Position numbers and translations under genes: made by a program | Shown here: positions 1-7,370 of the stretch, piece by piece | Layout: each line of letters opens with the position of its first letter | How positions within the stretch are numbered: the first letter of the stretch is position 1 | Notes under the pieces: generated by a model | The model's database searches: none | What the model was told of the DNA's origin: nothing | Seen by the model: only the letters and a program-made list of their open reading frames with translations | Assembly: GCA_014730295.1 (NCBI GenBank) | Contig: WJIN01000326.1 | Coordinates: 1 to 13,762, forward strand | Direction of reading: 5' to 3' | Length of the DNA stretch: 13,762 nt | Source: Promethearchaeota archaeon | GTDB lineage: Archaea > Asgardarchaeota > Lokiarchaeia > Sigynarchaeales > SOKP01

Positions 1-28
1 TATAGACTAATTGAGAGGAGATTAAACA

Positions 29-1316
29 GTGCAATTAAGTCAAAAGATTCGGATATTCCCCACCCAAGAGCAATTAGAAGTGCTTTGGGACTTGTCCGAA
101 AAGTGCCGTTTGATTTATAACTTCGCACTCTCGGATCGTATTGAAAATTGGAGAACGCAAAAAGAGACGCCAAAAGAAGAGAGGGACTAACCTACACGGA
201 GCAACAGAACCGATTACCACAAATTAAGCAATCTTACCCCGAATATCGATGGGTATATTCCAAAGTGCTCCAAATGGTGCTTAGAAACCTCGATGGAGAC
301 TATAAATCCTTTTTTAGTCTATGGAAGAACGGGGATAAAGACGTAAGACCGCCAAAATACAAGGAAAAGTCCTATTTTACGACCTTATGCTATAACCAGA
401 GCGGGTTTGCTATTGAAAGCAATTATATTTCCTTTTCCCATAAACATCCCTCAAAAACACCGTTAGAATTCGATATTTCGCATTATCCCATCAAAAAAGA
501 GACAGAAAAGGTAAAAAAGATTGACATATTTACCGAAAAAGGGAGATGGTGTGTCTCCATTACCTACGAATTTCACAAGCCGGTTTGTGAAGATAACGGA
601 AAATCCCAAGCCATCGATCTCGGTATTTCAAATATTGTAAGTGCTGTTAATCTGGACGGCAAATTCATCCACATCGAAAACAGGAGAGCAGACCTCTTTG
701 GAAAGATACGATTTGGGAATTGCAATCCAAACGAGATCATTGCAAGAAAGGGTCGAATAGATGGAACAAATATCACCAAAAGCTTTGTAAAATGAAAGAA
801 AAATGTGCCAATCAATTAAGGGATTTCCAGCACAAGATTTCCAAGCAAATCGTGGAGAACACGAAAGCAAATACGATTATTATAGGCGACCTTAATGCAA
901 AAGAGATGGCACGAAAGAAAGAACCCACTAAATCTCCTAAACAAAATAAGGCATATAAAATCCTGAACCATTCCATACAAAACACGGGCTCGTTGGGAAG
1001 GTTTGTCGAATTCTTAACCTATAAAGCACAAAAAAGAGGTAAAAGAGTAATAAGAATTGACGAATCCTACACCACGCAGACTTGTGCAAAGTGCGGAAAG
1101 AGAGGAAATCGAAAGTTATCCGAGCGTGATATTATCTGCGATTGTGGTCATCAAATGGACAGGGACTTAAACTCAGCCGTGAATATTATGCTTAAATTTC
1201 TCACATCGGATGCACTATCGCAACAACCCTCTTTGAAGGAGGAATCCATTCTACGGAAGTGGAAGGGGTTTTCTACGACATCCAGCCCTGAGATATGCCC
1301 ACCAGCTAACGCTTAG
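29..1316 (+). pseudogene. tnpB: TnpB RNA-guided nuclease, disrupted by two one-base deletions
   Basis: TnpB proteins are RuvC-type endonucleases guided by an omegaRNA and encoded in IS605/IS607 elements. The reading frame starts at GTG 29, the first possible start after a stop at 23-25, with a purine-rich GAGAGGAG site at 13-20. It runs in three frames: 29 to about 183, about 185 to 697, and about 700 to 1316. Adding one G in the GGG run at 183-185 and one T in the TTT run at 697-699 restores a continuous 429-residue protein, a normal TnpB length. On that reconstruction the RuvC-I Asp is D197 (AIDLGI), RuvC-II reads IIIGDL with Gly287 where Glu is usual, a zinc finger follows (CAKC and CDCG), and RuvC-III is D380 (DRDLNSA). 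Glu328 in FVEFL may replace the missing Glu. The frameshifts may be real decay or sequencing errors; if they are errors, the gene would be intact. Confidence 0.85.
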
Positions 1317-1360
1317 CGGACTCGTAGGAATCTCCGTCCTTTAGGGCGGGGAGATTTCAA
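1200..1360 (+). ncRNA. candidate omegaRNA scaffold overlapping the 3' end of tnpB and the right end
   Basis: In IS605-type systems the omegaRNA is made from the 3' end of tnpB through the right end, with the guide taken from flanking DNA. Three foldable segments are visible here. 1228-1242 has a 5-bp stem with one G-U pair and a TTGAA loop. 1305-1317 has a perfect GCTAA/TTAGC stem that includes the tnpB stop codon. 1330-1355 has a 6-bp stem, a 2-base bulge, a 4-bp stem and a TTTA loop. AACCCT at 1225-1230 can also pair with GGGGTT at 1265-1270, an alternative or pseudoknot-like contact. The guide would start just after about 1360. The 5' limit given is a guess, and expression cannot be judged from sequence. 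Confidence 0.4.
1330..1355 (+). repeat. right-end hairpin of the IS605-type element
   Basis: ATCTCC (1330-1335) pairs with GGAGAT (1350-1355), and GTCC (1336-1339) pairs with GGGC (1344-1347) using one G-U pair. GG at 1348-1349 is bulged and TTTA is the loop. Subterminal imperfect hairpins of this kind are bound by TnpA in IS200/IS605 elements and also form the 3' part of the omegaRNA scaffold. Confidence 0.65.
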
Positions 1361-1397
1361 TCTAAATTTCTTAAGTCTTATATGGGATGCTCAAATA

Positions 1398-1415
1398 TTT
1401 CTCTCTACAGAGAAA
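1398..1415. repeat. perfect 7-bp inverted repeat between the IS end and the VTT gene
   Basis: TTTCTCT (1398-1404) and AGAGAAA (1409-1415) are separated by the 4-base loop CTAC. The hairpin lies 49 bases beyond the stop codon of the minus-strand membrane-protein gene, so it could help end that transcript. It has no following T-run on the minus strand, however, and could equally be chance in A+T-rich DNA. Confidence 0.4.
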
Positions 1416-1463
1416 AATTTCTTGGATGGCAGTCGTTTTTTATCTTCCCATCTATTCATTCTT

Positions 1464-2195
1464 TCATTCTTTAATTTTGGGCTTGAATTTTAACATGATA
1501 AACACGATTCCCCACATTAAGAAGAGAGTAACCACTCCAAATACCCACCCGCCTTCACTGGAAGTCAGCTCTATTAACCAATCAAGAGCAAAAACACCAC
1601 CCAACGCATAAATTAACATCATAAAAAATCTTCCAACATACATCCATAATAGGGTCTTTTTCATATCATAATTAGCAACCCCTAAAGGAACCATAAGAGT
1701 AGAATCTGGTAAAGGGGTTAAACCAAAAAGAATAATTATTCCCGGAATTGCGCGATCATAATTGAGAATCAGCTGATGCCAACGATTTTCTTCTTTATCT
1801 TCTTTCATCACGGTTTCCGCACCTCTGCCAATAGTATAGTCAACCATATCGCCTATCGTGTTTGCCAAAGTTCCAAATGCGACTAACAATATAATCAACC
1901 CCCAAGCTGGAAATCCTAATAAACTAATCCATGCTGAGGAGAATAGTGTAATGGGTAAAGGATATGGAATTGGAACCGGAACTAATGCTCCCAGAAAACA
2001 AACTAACATAGTAAAGCCAAAAGCTAATAAATAGTTAACATTTCCCAAAGCATCTGCATCAAACCAATTTCCAATATTAAAAATTTCCCCAAAATCTGGA
2101 TATAAGATGCAAAGAACTGCAATAATAATCACAATTAGCAAAAATATAAGCAGAAATAGATTTATCTTTAGTTGAGAATTTTTTGTTTGAGACAT
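1464..2195 (-). CDS. VTT-domain (DedA/SNARE-associated-like) membrane protein
   Basis: This is a 243-residue integral membrane protein resembling the VTT/DedA superfamily, whose members work in lipid scrambling and in undecaprenyl phosphate or polyprenyl-lipid recycling in several organisms. An N-terminal helix spans about residues 11-33. Further hydrophobic segments lie at about 53-75, 84-112, 151-168, 181-205 and 216-235. Family-like features are the Pro-rich re-entrant segment VPVPIPYPLP (72-81), GDMVDYTIGR (115-124), the second Pro-rich stretch LTPLPD (159-164) and a VGR motif (187-189). It is downstream of the crotonase-fold gene on the same strand, 114 bases away, but an apparent promoter in that gap suggests separate transcription. 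The exact DedA signature is not clear, so the subfamily and substrate are unknown. Confidence 0.7.
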   Translation of the reverse strand: MSQTKNSQLKINLFLLIFLLIVIIIAVLCILYPDFGEIFNIGNWFDADALGNVNYLLAFGFTMLVCFLGALVPVPIPYPLPITLFSSAWISLLGFPAWGLIILLVAFGTLANTIGDMVDYTIGRGAETVMKEDKEENRWHQLILNYDRAIPGIIILFGLTPLPDSTLMVPLGVANYDMKKTLLWMYVGRFFMMLIYALGGVFALDWLIELTSSEGGWVFGVVTLFLMWGIVFIMLKFKPKIKE

Positions 2196-2247
2196 GATCT
2201 AATTTCAATTCACAGTACTTAAAGTTAATAAAAAGAAGAAATGACTC

Positions 2248-2256
2248 TATTTAAAA
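2248..2256 (-). promoter_or_regulatory. candidate TATA box for the VTT-domain gene
   Basis: On the minus strand this reads TTTTAAATA, an archaeal TATA-like sequence, 53-61 bases upstream of the ATG at 2195. That would give a leader of roughly 25-30 bases. The same nine bases occur at 5354-5362 ahead of the first CoA ligase. Confidence 0.4.
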
Positions 2257-2309
2257 TACCAATATTTTATTAGAGTGCTATGATAAAAATTGATAATTTC
2301 TAAGGAAAT

Positions 2310-3098
2310 TTAAGAGTTAGCACCTTTCACCATATCTCTGAAATCATCAATAAATTTCTCCTTTTCCTCGTGCTCATACCACGCAGAGGCCTGTTTCTCC
2401 AACTCATATGCCCTTTTATATGATTTATCTAAAAAATGATTCGCGCATAATTTAATGGCATTTATGACGGTTTGATTTTTAGTAGAGATAAAACGAGCTT
2501 TATCTAATGCTTTTTTCATTAAGTCCTCTTGATTTTCTGCGATCTCATCGATAAAGTTTATTTCTAAAGCTTTTTGAGCACTAATTCGCTCCGCCCACAT
2601 GAGTAAACGCTTTGTCCAATTTATACCTATTATCTTAGTAAATAGAATTACACACCCGGTACCTGGAAAGATTCCGGAATAAATTTCAGGCATTTGGAAA
2701 AAACTCTCTCGAGTTGCGATTCTATAATCACAACATTCTAAAAACACCGCACCTTCCCCCATAGTCCGTCCATTTATCGCACATATCGAAGGTTTTCCAT
2801 TGAAAAGCAACTCACAGATTTCCGCAGCAGTGCCTTCCAGCTCTTTTACCGCTTCATGATCGCTGCCATCAATAAAATCGAGATCCATCCCAGTACTAAA
2901 TGAATCACCGTTATTAGTGAGTAAAACACCCCGTATTTTGTTCTCTTCTTGGCAATATTCAATTGCTTTTTTCAGATTTCGCAATAGATCGATTGTGAAG
3001 GCATTCGAACGGTGAACTCTATTTAATAAAATGATACCAAACCGCTTTTTTGTTGAAAACTCAATATTTTTTCCAAAATCCAAATCTTTGCTTGTCAT
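2310..3098 (-). CDS. crotonase-fold enoyl-CoA hydratase/isomerase family protein
   Basis: The 262-residue protein has the usual length and layout of the crotonase superfamily, which stabilises acyl-CoA enolates in an oxyanion hole. The first oxyanion segment is FSTGMDL (67-73) and the second is around MGEG (113-116), followed by CCDYRIA (122-128), MPE (136-138) and PGTG (145-148). Residue 138 matches rat mitochondrial hydratase Glu164. The position matching Glu144, exactly 20 residues earlier, is Val118. Losing the first glutamate while keeping the second is the pattern of delta3-delta2-enoyl-CoA isomerases and other non-hydratase crotonases, so a standard hydratase role is doubtful. The C-terminal helix region is present, so the protein looks complete. 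It is divergent to the methyltransferase gene and near the CoA ligases, which suggests acyl-CoA metabolism. Confidence 0.88.
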   Translation of the reverse strand: MTSKDLDFGKNIEFSTKKRFGIILLNRVHRSNAFTIDLLRNLKKAIEYCQEENKIRGVLLTNNGDSFSTGMDLDFIDGSDHEAVKELEGTAAEICELLFNGKPSICAINGRTMGEGAVFLECCDYRIATRESFFQMPEIYSGIFPGTGCVILFTKIIGINWTKRLLMWAERISAQKALEINFIDEIAENQEDLMKKALDKARFISTKNQTVINAIKLCANHFLDKSYKRAYELEKQASAWYEHEEKEKFIDDFRDMVKGANS

Positions 3099-3126
3099 GA
3101 GGTTATTATCTAAAGTTTTTTAAGAA

Positions 3127-3136
3127 ATTATTATAA
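3127..3136 (-). promoter_or_regulatory. candidate TATA box for the crotonase-fold gene
   Basis: The minus strand reads TTATAATAAT, 29-38 bases before the ATG at 3098, so transcription would begin close to the start codon. The surrounding intergenic region is very A+T-rich, so the exact box is uncertain. Confidence 0.35.
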
Positions 3137-3169
3137 TTAATATTAGTTTAGTTAATAATTAGTATTGCG

Positions 3170-3177
3170 TATAAATA
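3170..3177 (+). promoter_or_regulatory. candidate TATA box for the methyltransferase gene
   Basis: TATAAATA lies 19-26 bases upstream of ATG 3196. Archaeal TATA boxes sit about 25 bases before the transcription start, so the transcript would be leaderless or nearly so. No Shine-Dalgarno sequence is seen before this ATG, which agrees. Confidence 0.5.
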
Positions 3178-3195
3178 AAAAGCTATCATCCTAAA

Positions 3196-5313
3196 ATGAA
3201 TCGGAAATCCCTTGAAATCACACGCGATTCGCAAAAAAGTCGACTTCTTAAGAAAAAGGATTTAATCTCCTCAACAAACCTTAAGGAAATATTTCGTAAT
3301 CTAAATAATCATCTGTATAGTAAACTAAAAAATACAGATACAGACACTAGGACACGCTCTAAACAAATCGTAAATTTGTTATTTTGTAAATTAATAGATG
3401 AGATGAGTAAAAATCGGGATGATATTCTCGACTTCCAAATAAAACCAGAAGAGAACCCTCATAAGCTTTCAGAGCGAATTCAACAATTTTTTCAAGATAA
3501 GGTTCTCAAAAAGTATGATGGAATTTTCCGCGAAAATGAATCAATCCATCTCACACCAGACCTTATTTATGTGGGTGTGGAACAGTTACAGCATATTTCG
3601 CTTATAAACTCTTCTAATGATATATTTAAAGATGCATTTGAAATATTTGTGAGTAAGATATTAAAGGATGAAGGAGGTCAGTTCTTTACACCTTCGAACA
3701 TCGTCTCATTCATGGTAGAGTACTTGAATCCATCCCTTGGCTCAAAAATATTGGACCCCGCATGTGGGCACGGGGGTTTTCTGTTAGCTGCGAGGGATTT
3801 ATTAGAAAAAAAGCTAAAAGATATAAATAAAAAAGCTACGAAACAGAAATCCCAATATCATAATATCATATCAAATTTATATGGTGTGGATAAAGATCTT
3901 TTTCTTACCAAAATTGCTTCGCTTTATTTAGAAATTCTTGGAGGAGAAAAACCACAAATATTTTGTGAAGATTCCTTAGATCCGAATGGATATCATCCTG
4001 ATGCGAAAATGATAATTAAGAATAATGCCTTCGATTATATCTTAACAAATCCACCATTTGGATCAAAGATTCCTGTAGATACAAAAGATATACTCAAATA
4101 TTATGAATTAGGGCATATCTGGAAAAATTATACTAGTTCTGGTTGGAAAAGAACAAAGAAATTAACTAAACAACAACCCCCGCAGATTCTTTTTATAGAA
4201 AGATGCATTCAGCTGTTAAAAGACGGTGGGAAGCTCGGTATAGTATTGCCGGAAGGCATTTTTGGAAATCCTTCTGATAGATATATTTGGAAATACCTTA
4301 AATCAAAAGGAAAGATCTTAGCAATTGTATCGTTAGGTCAGAATGCATTTCAACCTTATACATGTAATAAAACTAGTATATTATTCTTTCAAAAATTATC
4401 AAAACCTCCAAAAGATTACTACGTAGATTTTGCTCTGGTTGAAAATGTGGGGCATGATAAAGATGGGAAGGTAATTTATAAGTTAAACAAGGATGGCACT
4501 CCCAAAAGAGATTCAGAGGGACAAATTATTGTAAATGATGATTTAGATACGCTTAACAGAAAACTATCTAAAGTAAAGGAATTTAGCTATTTAGAAGAGC
4601 AAGATGTGTTTAAAATGAAAATAGCTAAAATTCATAATAATATTTTTATTCCAAATTATTATCTGGGAATAGAGAAGCGATTGGAGAAATTAGCATCAGA
4701 TGAGAATTATGATCTGAGAACTATTCAAGAGTTAGTGGATGATGGAATAATTTATGCAAATCGAAATGGATATATTCCTCGGGGAGATGAGATCGGCTCG
4801 AAGGTTTATGGATTAGGAGATATTCCTTTTATTCGTACCAGCGAAATCTCTGACTGGCAAGTTAATCTCGATTCCAATAAAAAAACTTCTGAGGAAGTAT
4901 ACAAACAATACAATCATAAGCAAAACATCGAAGTGGGGGATATACTTCTTGTTAAGGATGGAGGACCGAATCTAATTGGTCGAACTGCATTTATTACCGA
5001 ATTGGATACAAGAATCATCATCCAAAGTCATATATATCAAATAAAAACTTTAGGAAATGAAGATGCGATAGATCCTTACTTATTATTATTTTTAATGAAT
5101 CTCGATATTGTCCAAGAACAAATAAAATCCGTCACTTTTATTCAAGGTACCATCGCGACCATAGGAAGTCGGATTATGGAGCTGAAACTTCCAATTCCAA
5201 GAAAAAAAAGCAAGCGAGAAGAGATTTCCAATACAATAAAAGAAATTATCCAACAAAAAGTAAAATTGAGAAAGAAGATTACTTCATTATCGTTAAACTC
5301 GTTCTTTTCTTAA
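3196..5313 (+). CDS. HsdM-type DNA adenine methyltransferase fused to an HsdS-like target-recognition domain
   Basis: This 705-residue protein would methylate adenine N6 in DNA at a specific site. Residues about 10-150 resemble the helical HsdM N-terminal domain. The catalytic domain has SAM motif I DPACGHGGF (187-195) and the catalytic motif NPPF (285-288), preceded by QFFTPSNIV, which is typical of type I M subunits. From about residue 506 to the end, the sequence resembles one HsdS half: a target-recognition domain containing GDIPFIRTSEI and VGDILLVKDGG, then a helical spacer from about 665. M and S functions are therefore on one chain. I see no nuclease motif in the N-terminal part and no HsdR gene in the window, so it may be a solitary methyltransferase or part of a dispersed type I or type IIG-like system. 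It lies alone between divergent and downstream metabolic genes. Confidence 0.88.
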   Translation: MNRKSLEITRDSQKSRLLKKKDLISSTNLKEIFRNLNNHLYSKLKNTDTDTRTRSKQIVNLLFCKLIDEMSKNRDDILDFQIKPEENPHKLSERIQQFFQDKVLKKYDGIFRENESIHLTPDLIYVGVEQLQHISLINSSNDIFKDAFEIFVSKILKDEGGQFFTPSNIVSFMVEYLNPSLGSKILDPACGHGGFLLAARDLLEKKLKDINKKATKQKSQYHNIISNLYGVDKDLFLTKIASLYLEILGGEKPQIFCEDSLDPNGYHPDAKMIIKNNAFDYILTNPPFGSKIPVDTKDILKYYELGHIWKNYTSSGWKRTKKLTKQQPPQILFIERCIQLLKDGGKLGIVLPEGIFGNPSDRYIWKYLKSKGKILAIVSLGQNAFQPYTCNKTSILFFQKLSKPPKDYYVDFALVENVGHDKDGKVIYKLNKDGTPKRDSEGQIIVNDDLDTLNRKLSKVKEFSYLEEQDVFKMKIAKIHNNIFIPNYYLGIEKRLEKLASDENYDLRTIQELVDDGIIYANRNGYIPRGDEIGSKVYGLGDIPFIRTSEISDWQVNLDSNKKTSEEVYKQYNHKQNIEVGDILLVKDGGPNLIGRTAFITELDTRIIIQSHIYQIKTLGNEDAIDPYLLLFLMNLDIVQEQIKSVTFIQGTIATIGSRIMELKLPIPRKKSKREEISNTIKEIIQQKVKLRKKITSLSLNSFFS

Positions 5314-5317
5314 ATAC

Positions 5318-5333
5318 TCAGCTAGTCAGCTAG
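5318..5333. repeat. perfect tandem duplication of TCAGCTAG
   Basis: TCAGCTAG occurs twice head to tail just after the methyltransferase stop codon. In addition, TTAAATACTC occurs at 5310-5319 and again at 5356-5365. The second copy runs into the odd palindrome ACTC-T-GAGT (5362-5370). These may be protein-binding sites ahead of the CoA ligase gene, or chance. Confidence 0.4.
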
Positions 5334-5353
5334 ATCAATAGTTGAAATTAAAG

Positions 5354-5362
5354 TTTTAAATA
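5354..5362 (+). promoter_or_regulatory. candidate TATA box for the first CoA ligase
   Basis: TTTTAAATA lies 50-58 bases before ATG 5412, giving a leader of about 25 bases. The palindrome ACTCTGAGT overlaps its downstream edge at 5362-5370, a position where a repressor could block TBP or TFB binding. Confidence 0.4.
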
Positions 5363-5411
5363 CTCTGAGTGAATAATTATAATAACATTTTAACAATTTG
5401 ATAAAATAAAA

Positions 5412-7208
5412 ATGACTCAACAAGAAATCTCAGATGAGTATATAGACCAACCTTGGATGGAAAACTGGCCTGAGGAAGTGCCACGACATATTGATTATCC
5501 AGAAATCTCCTTAGGAGAATTTATAAGGGAAACCGCCGAAGAATATTCCGATTCTCAAGCAATCTGGTTCGAGGGGTGGGGTTGTACTTATAGGGAATTA
5601 GACCAAATGATCGATCAATTTGCTACCACATTATCGAAAATGGGAATAAAAAAGGGTGATGTGGTTGCAATAGATTTACCTAACACACCCCAATTTATTA
5701 TAGCGTTCTATGGAATCTGTCGAATTGGAGCGATCGCAAACCCAATTATCCCATTAAATCGATTCGTAGAAATAGTTCATCAAATAAATGATTCTAAGGC
5801 TAAAGTATTACTAATTCTTGATTCTCTTTATGAAGAGCATCTACATGGCAAAGATCTTAGCAAAATGCCCAGCTTAGAGACGATTATAATGACCGGCTTG
5901 GCAGAATATCTTCCAAAAATAAAAGCCGTTCTTGGGAAGCTTCTCGGTAAGATTCCTTACATGAAGGAATGGCCCACAAAAGTCGGGGATATTCAATTTA
6001 TTGAACTCCAGCATCTCTTAGAAAAAGGAACTCCTATTGATGTTCCCGAAGTGGATATTGATGTGAAAAATGATACTGCCGTATTAATCTATACTGGGGG
6101 AACGACTGGCGTACCGAAAGGCGTGAAAACTTCTCATTATAACTTAGTTGTAAATGCTATACAAGCTAACGAGTGGAGTCAGAGACAGCTACCCGAATTG
6201 GAAGAAACTCTTGGAAAAGGGGGGATGTTTATAGTGCTCCCACTCGCACATTCCTTCGCGCTTTCCATAGGCATGAATATTGCAGTCAGTAATGGATATA
6301 AAATGATTCTATTTCCACAACCTCCAGCTCCAATCTCTAAGATGTTGAAGGTGATTAAATCAGAAGGCGCAACATTTGGACCTGGTGTTCCCACTCTGTG
6401 GAATAAAATCAATCTGGATCCAAAATCCGAAAAATTTCGGGGAGAGTTAGAATCGTTGGTAGCATGTTTGAGCGGAGCTTCAGCTCTTCCATTAGAAGTC
6501 AAACAAGAGTTTGAGGCGATCACCGGCTCACGAATCATTGAAGGATATGGTATGTCTGAGACATCTCCATTACTCACGGCTTCACCTTTCCATAAATATA
6601 AAGAAAATACCGTGGGATTTCCCGTCAGTGATTCTTACATAAAGATAGTCGATCCAGAAGAAGGAAAGGAAATATTGCCCCAATGTCCTAAAGAAGATTG
6701 TTCTGAATGTGGGATGGAGGAGGCAAAATACATCGGGGAAATCTGTGGAAGCGGACCTCAAGTAATGTTAGGCTATTTAAATAAACCAGATGCGACAGAA
6801 AGAGCATTAAGAAAAGACTCAAAAGGGCGCACCTGGTACTACACTGCAGACATTGGATGTATAGATTCAGAAGGGTATTTACATATTAAGGATAGAAAGC
6901 GAGATATGATCAAATATAAAGGTCATTCGGTATTTCCAAGAGAAGTAGAAGATCTTATCTATATGCATCCCGCGGTAAATGAGGTAGGGGTGGTAGGAGC
7001 GCCAGACCCAGAGTCCGGGCAAACTATTAAGGCATATATTTCTTTAAAAGAGGATTACCAAGGCAAAATTTCTGAAGAAGATATGATGGAGTGGTGTAAG
7101 GAAAATATCAGTCCTTATAAATACCCGCGAATCATTGAAATCATTCCAGAAATTCCCAAATCCGTGGTTGGTAAAATTTTGCGAAGAGAGTTGCGAAAGG
7201 AAGAATAA
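5412..7208 (+). CDS. AMP-forming acyl-CoA ligase (FadD/long-chain type), copy 1
   Basis: The 598-residue protein belongs to the ANL superfamily of adenylate-forming enzymes. It would activate a carboxylic acid, probably a fatty acid, to acyl-CoA through an acyl-AMP intermediate. The P-loop motif YTGGTTGVPKG lies at about 227-237, the A5 motif GYGMSE at about 378-383, and YTADIG with the hinge region DRKRDMIKYKG near 477-500. The C-terminal catalytic lysine is Lys588 in VGKILRREL. An inserted helical stretch at about 160-185 (LPKIKAVLGKLLGKIPY) is shared with copy 2. A C-x4-C-x2-C cluster at Cys425, Cys430 and Cys433 lies between A5 and A7. The family is certain, but the substrate chain length is not readable from sequence. 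It is followed by a poly-T terminator, so it is probably monocistronic. Confidence 0.93.
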   Translation: MTQQEISDEYIDQPWMENWPEEVPRHIDYPEISLGEFIRETAEEYSDSQAIWFEGWGCTYRELDQMIDQFATTLSKMGIKKGDVVAIDLPNTPQFIIAFYGICRIGAIANPIIPLNRFVEIVHQINDSKAKVLLILDSLYEEHLHGKDLSKMPSLETIIMTGLAEYLPKIKAVLGKLLGKIPYMKEWPTKVGDIQFIELQHLLEKGTPIDVPEVDIDVKNDTAVLIYTGGTTGVPKGVKTSHYNLVVNAIQANEWSQRQLPELEETLGKGGMFIVLPLAHSFALSIGMNIAVSNGYKMILFPQPPAPISKMLKVIKSEGATFGPGVPTLWNKINLDPKSEKFRGELESLVACLSGASALPLEVKQEFEAITGSRIIEGYGMSETSPLLTASPFHKYKENTVGFPVSDSYIKIVDPEEGKEILPQCPKEDCSECGMEEAKYIGEICGSGPQVMLGYLNKPDATERALRKDSKGRTWYYTADIGCIDSEGYLHIKDRKRDMIKYKGHSVFPREVEDLIYMHPAVNEVGVVGAPDPESGQTIKAYISLKEDYQGKISEEDMMEWCKENISPYKYPRIIEIIPEIPKSVVGKILRRELRKEE

Positions 7209-7224
7209 TCCAATCAATTCTTTA

Positions 7225-7245
7225 TTTTTTTAATCCATTTTTTTT
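7225..7245 (+). terminator. poly-T terminator after CoA ligase copy 1
   Basis: Two T-runs, T7 at 7225-7231 and T8 at 7238-7245, begin 17 bases beyond the stop codon. Archaeal RNA polymerase terminates at such T-tracts without needing a hairpin, and none is seen here. Confidence 0.6.
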
Positions 7246-7360
7246 AAGTTCATCAATAAATATTTTCTACTGAGGAACGATATGAAATCTGAAATTTTAT
7301 AATCTATAACTATTAACTATTAATTTTCAGATATCCTAAAAAACAATAACTCAATATGAT

Positions 7361-7365
7361 GGTGA
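7361..7365 (+). promoter_or_regulatory. GGTGA ribosome-binding site that decides the start of the Cys-rich gene
   Basis: GGTGA matches the archaeal 16S 3' end and lies 5 bases before ATG 7371. It overlaps codons of the longer reading frame that begins at ATG 7356 or ATG 7359. This makes 7371 the likely real start. Confidence 0.6.
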
Positions 7366-7370
7366 AATCA

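Larger units (their letters stand above)
1..1360 (+). mobile_element. IS200/IS605-type element carrying tnpB only (left end not resolved)
   Basis: The element is recognised from its tnpB gene and from a GC-rich hairpin at 1330-1355 followed by TTCAAT, a layout typical of IS605-type right ends. No tnpA (Y1 HUH transposase) is visible, but only 28 bases lie upstream of tnpB, so one could sit outside the window. The left end is not identified; the start given is simply the window edge. The right boundary near 1360 is inferred from the end of the hairpin and is uncertain by several bases. There are no terminal inverted repeats, which fits this family because it does not use them. Confidence 0.7.

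Noticed and set aside
155..185. Programmed -1 frameshift in tnpB at the A-run near 159-163
   Set aside because: The A-run is one base short of a classical A-AAA-AAG slippery site. A second shift further on makes simple base loss a better explanation.
148..795. Separate small gene of 215 residues starting at TTG 148
   Set aside because: It is the middle part of the frameshifted tnpB: upstream coding in another frame supplies the TnpB N-terminus, and its last 30 residues are out of frame with the family.
1387..1611. Plus-strand reading frame of 74 residues
   Set aside because: Its second half lies antisense to the VTT-domain gene and it has no recognisable features or ribosome-binding site.
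3196..5313. BREX PglX or a complete type IIG restriction enzyme
   Set aside because: The protein is much shorter than PglX, lacks a visible N-terminal PD-(D/E)XK nuclease motif, and no BREX genes adjoin it.
6179..6577. Minus-strand 132-residue reading frame inside the first CoA ligase
   Set aside because: It is a shadow of a strongly conserved gene on the other strand and shows no domain.
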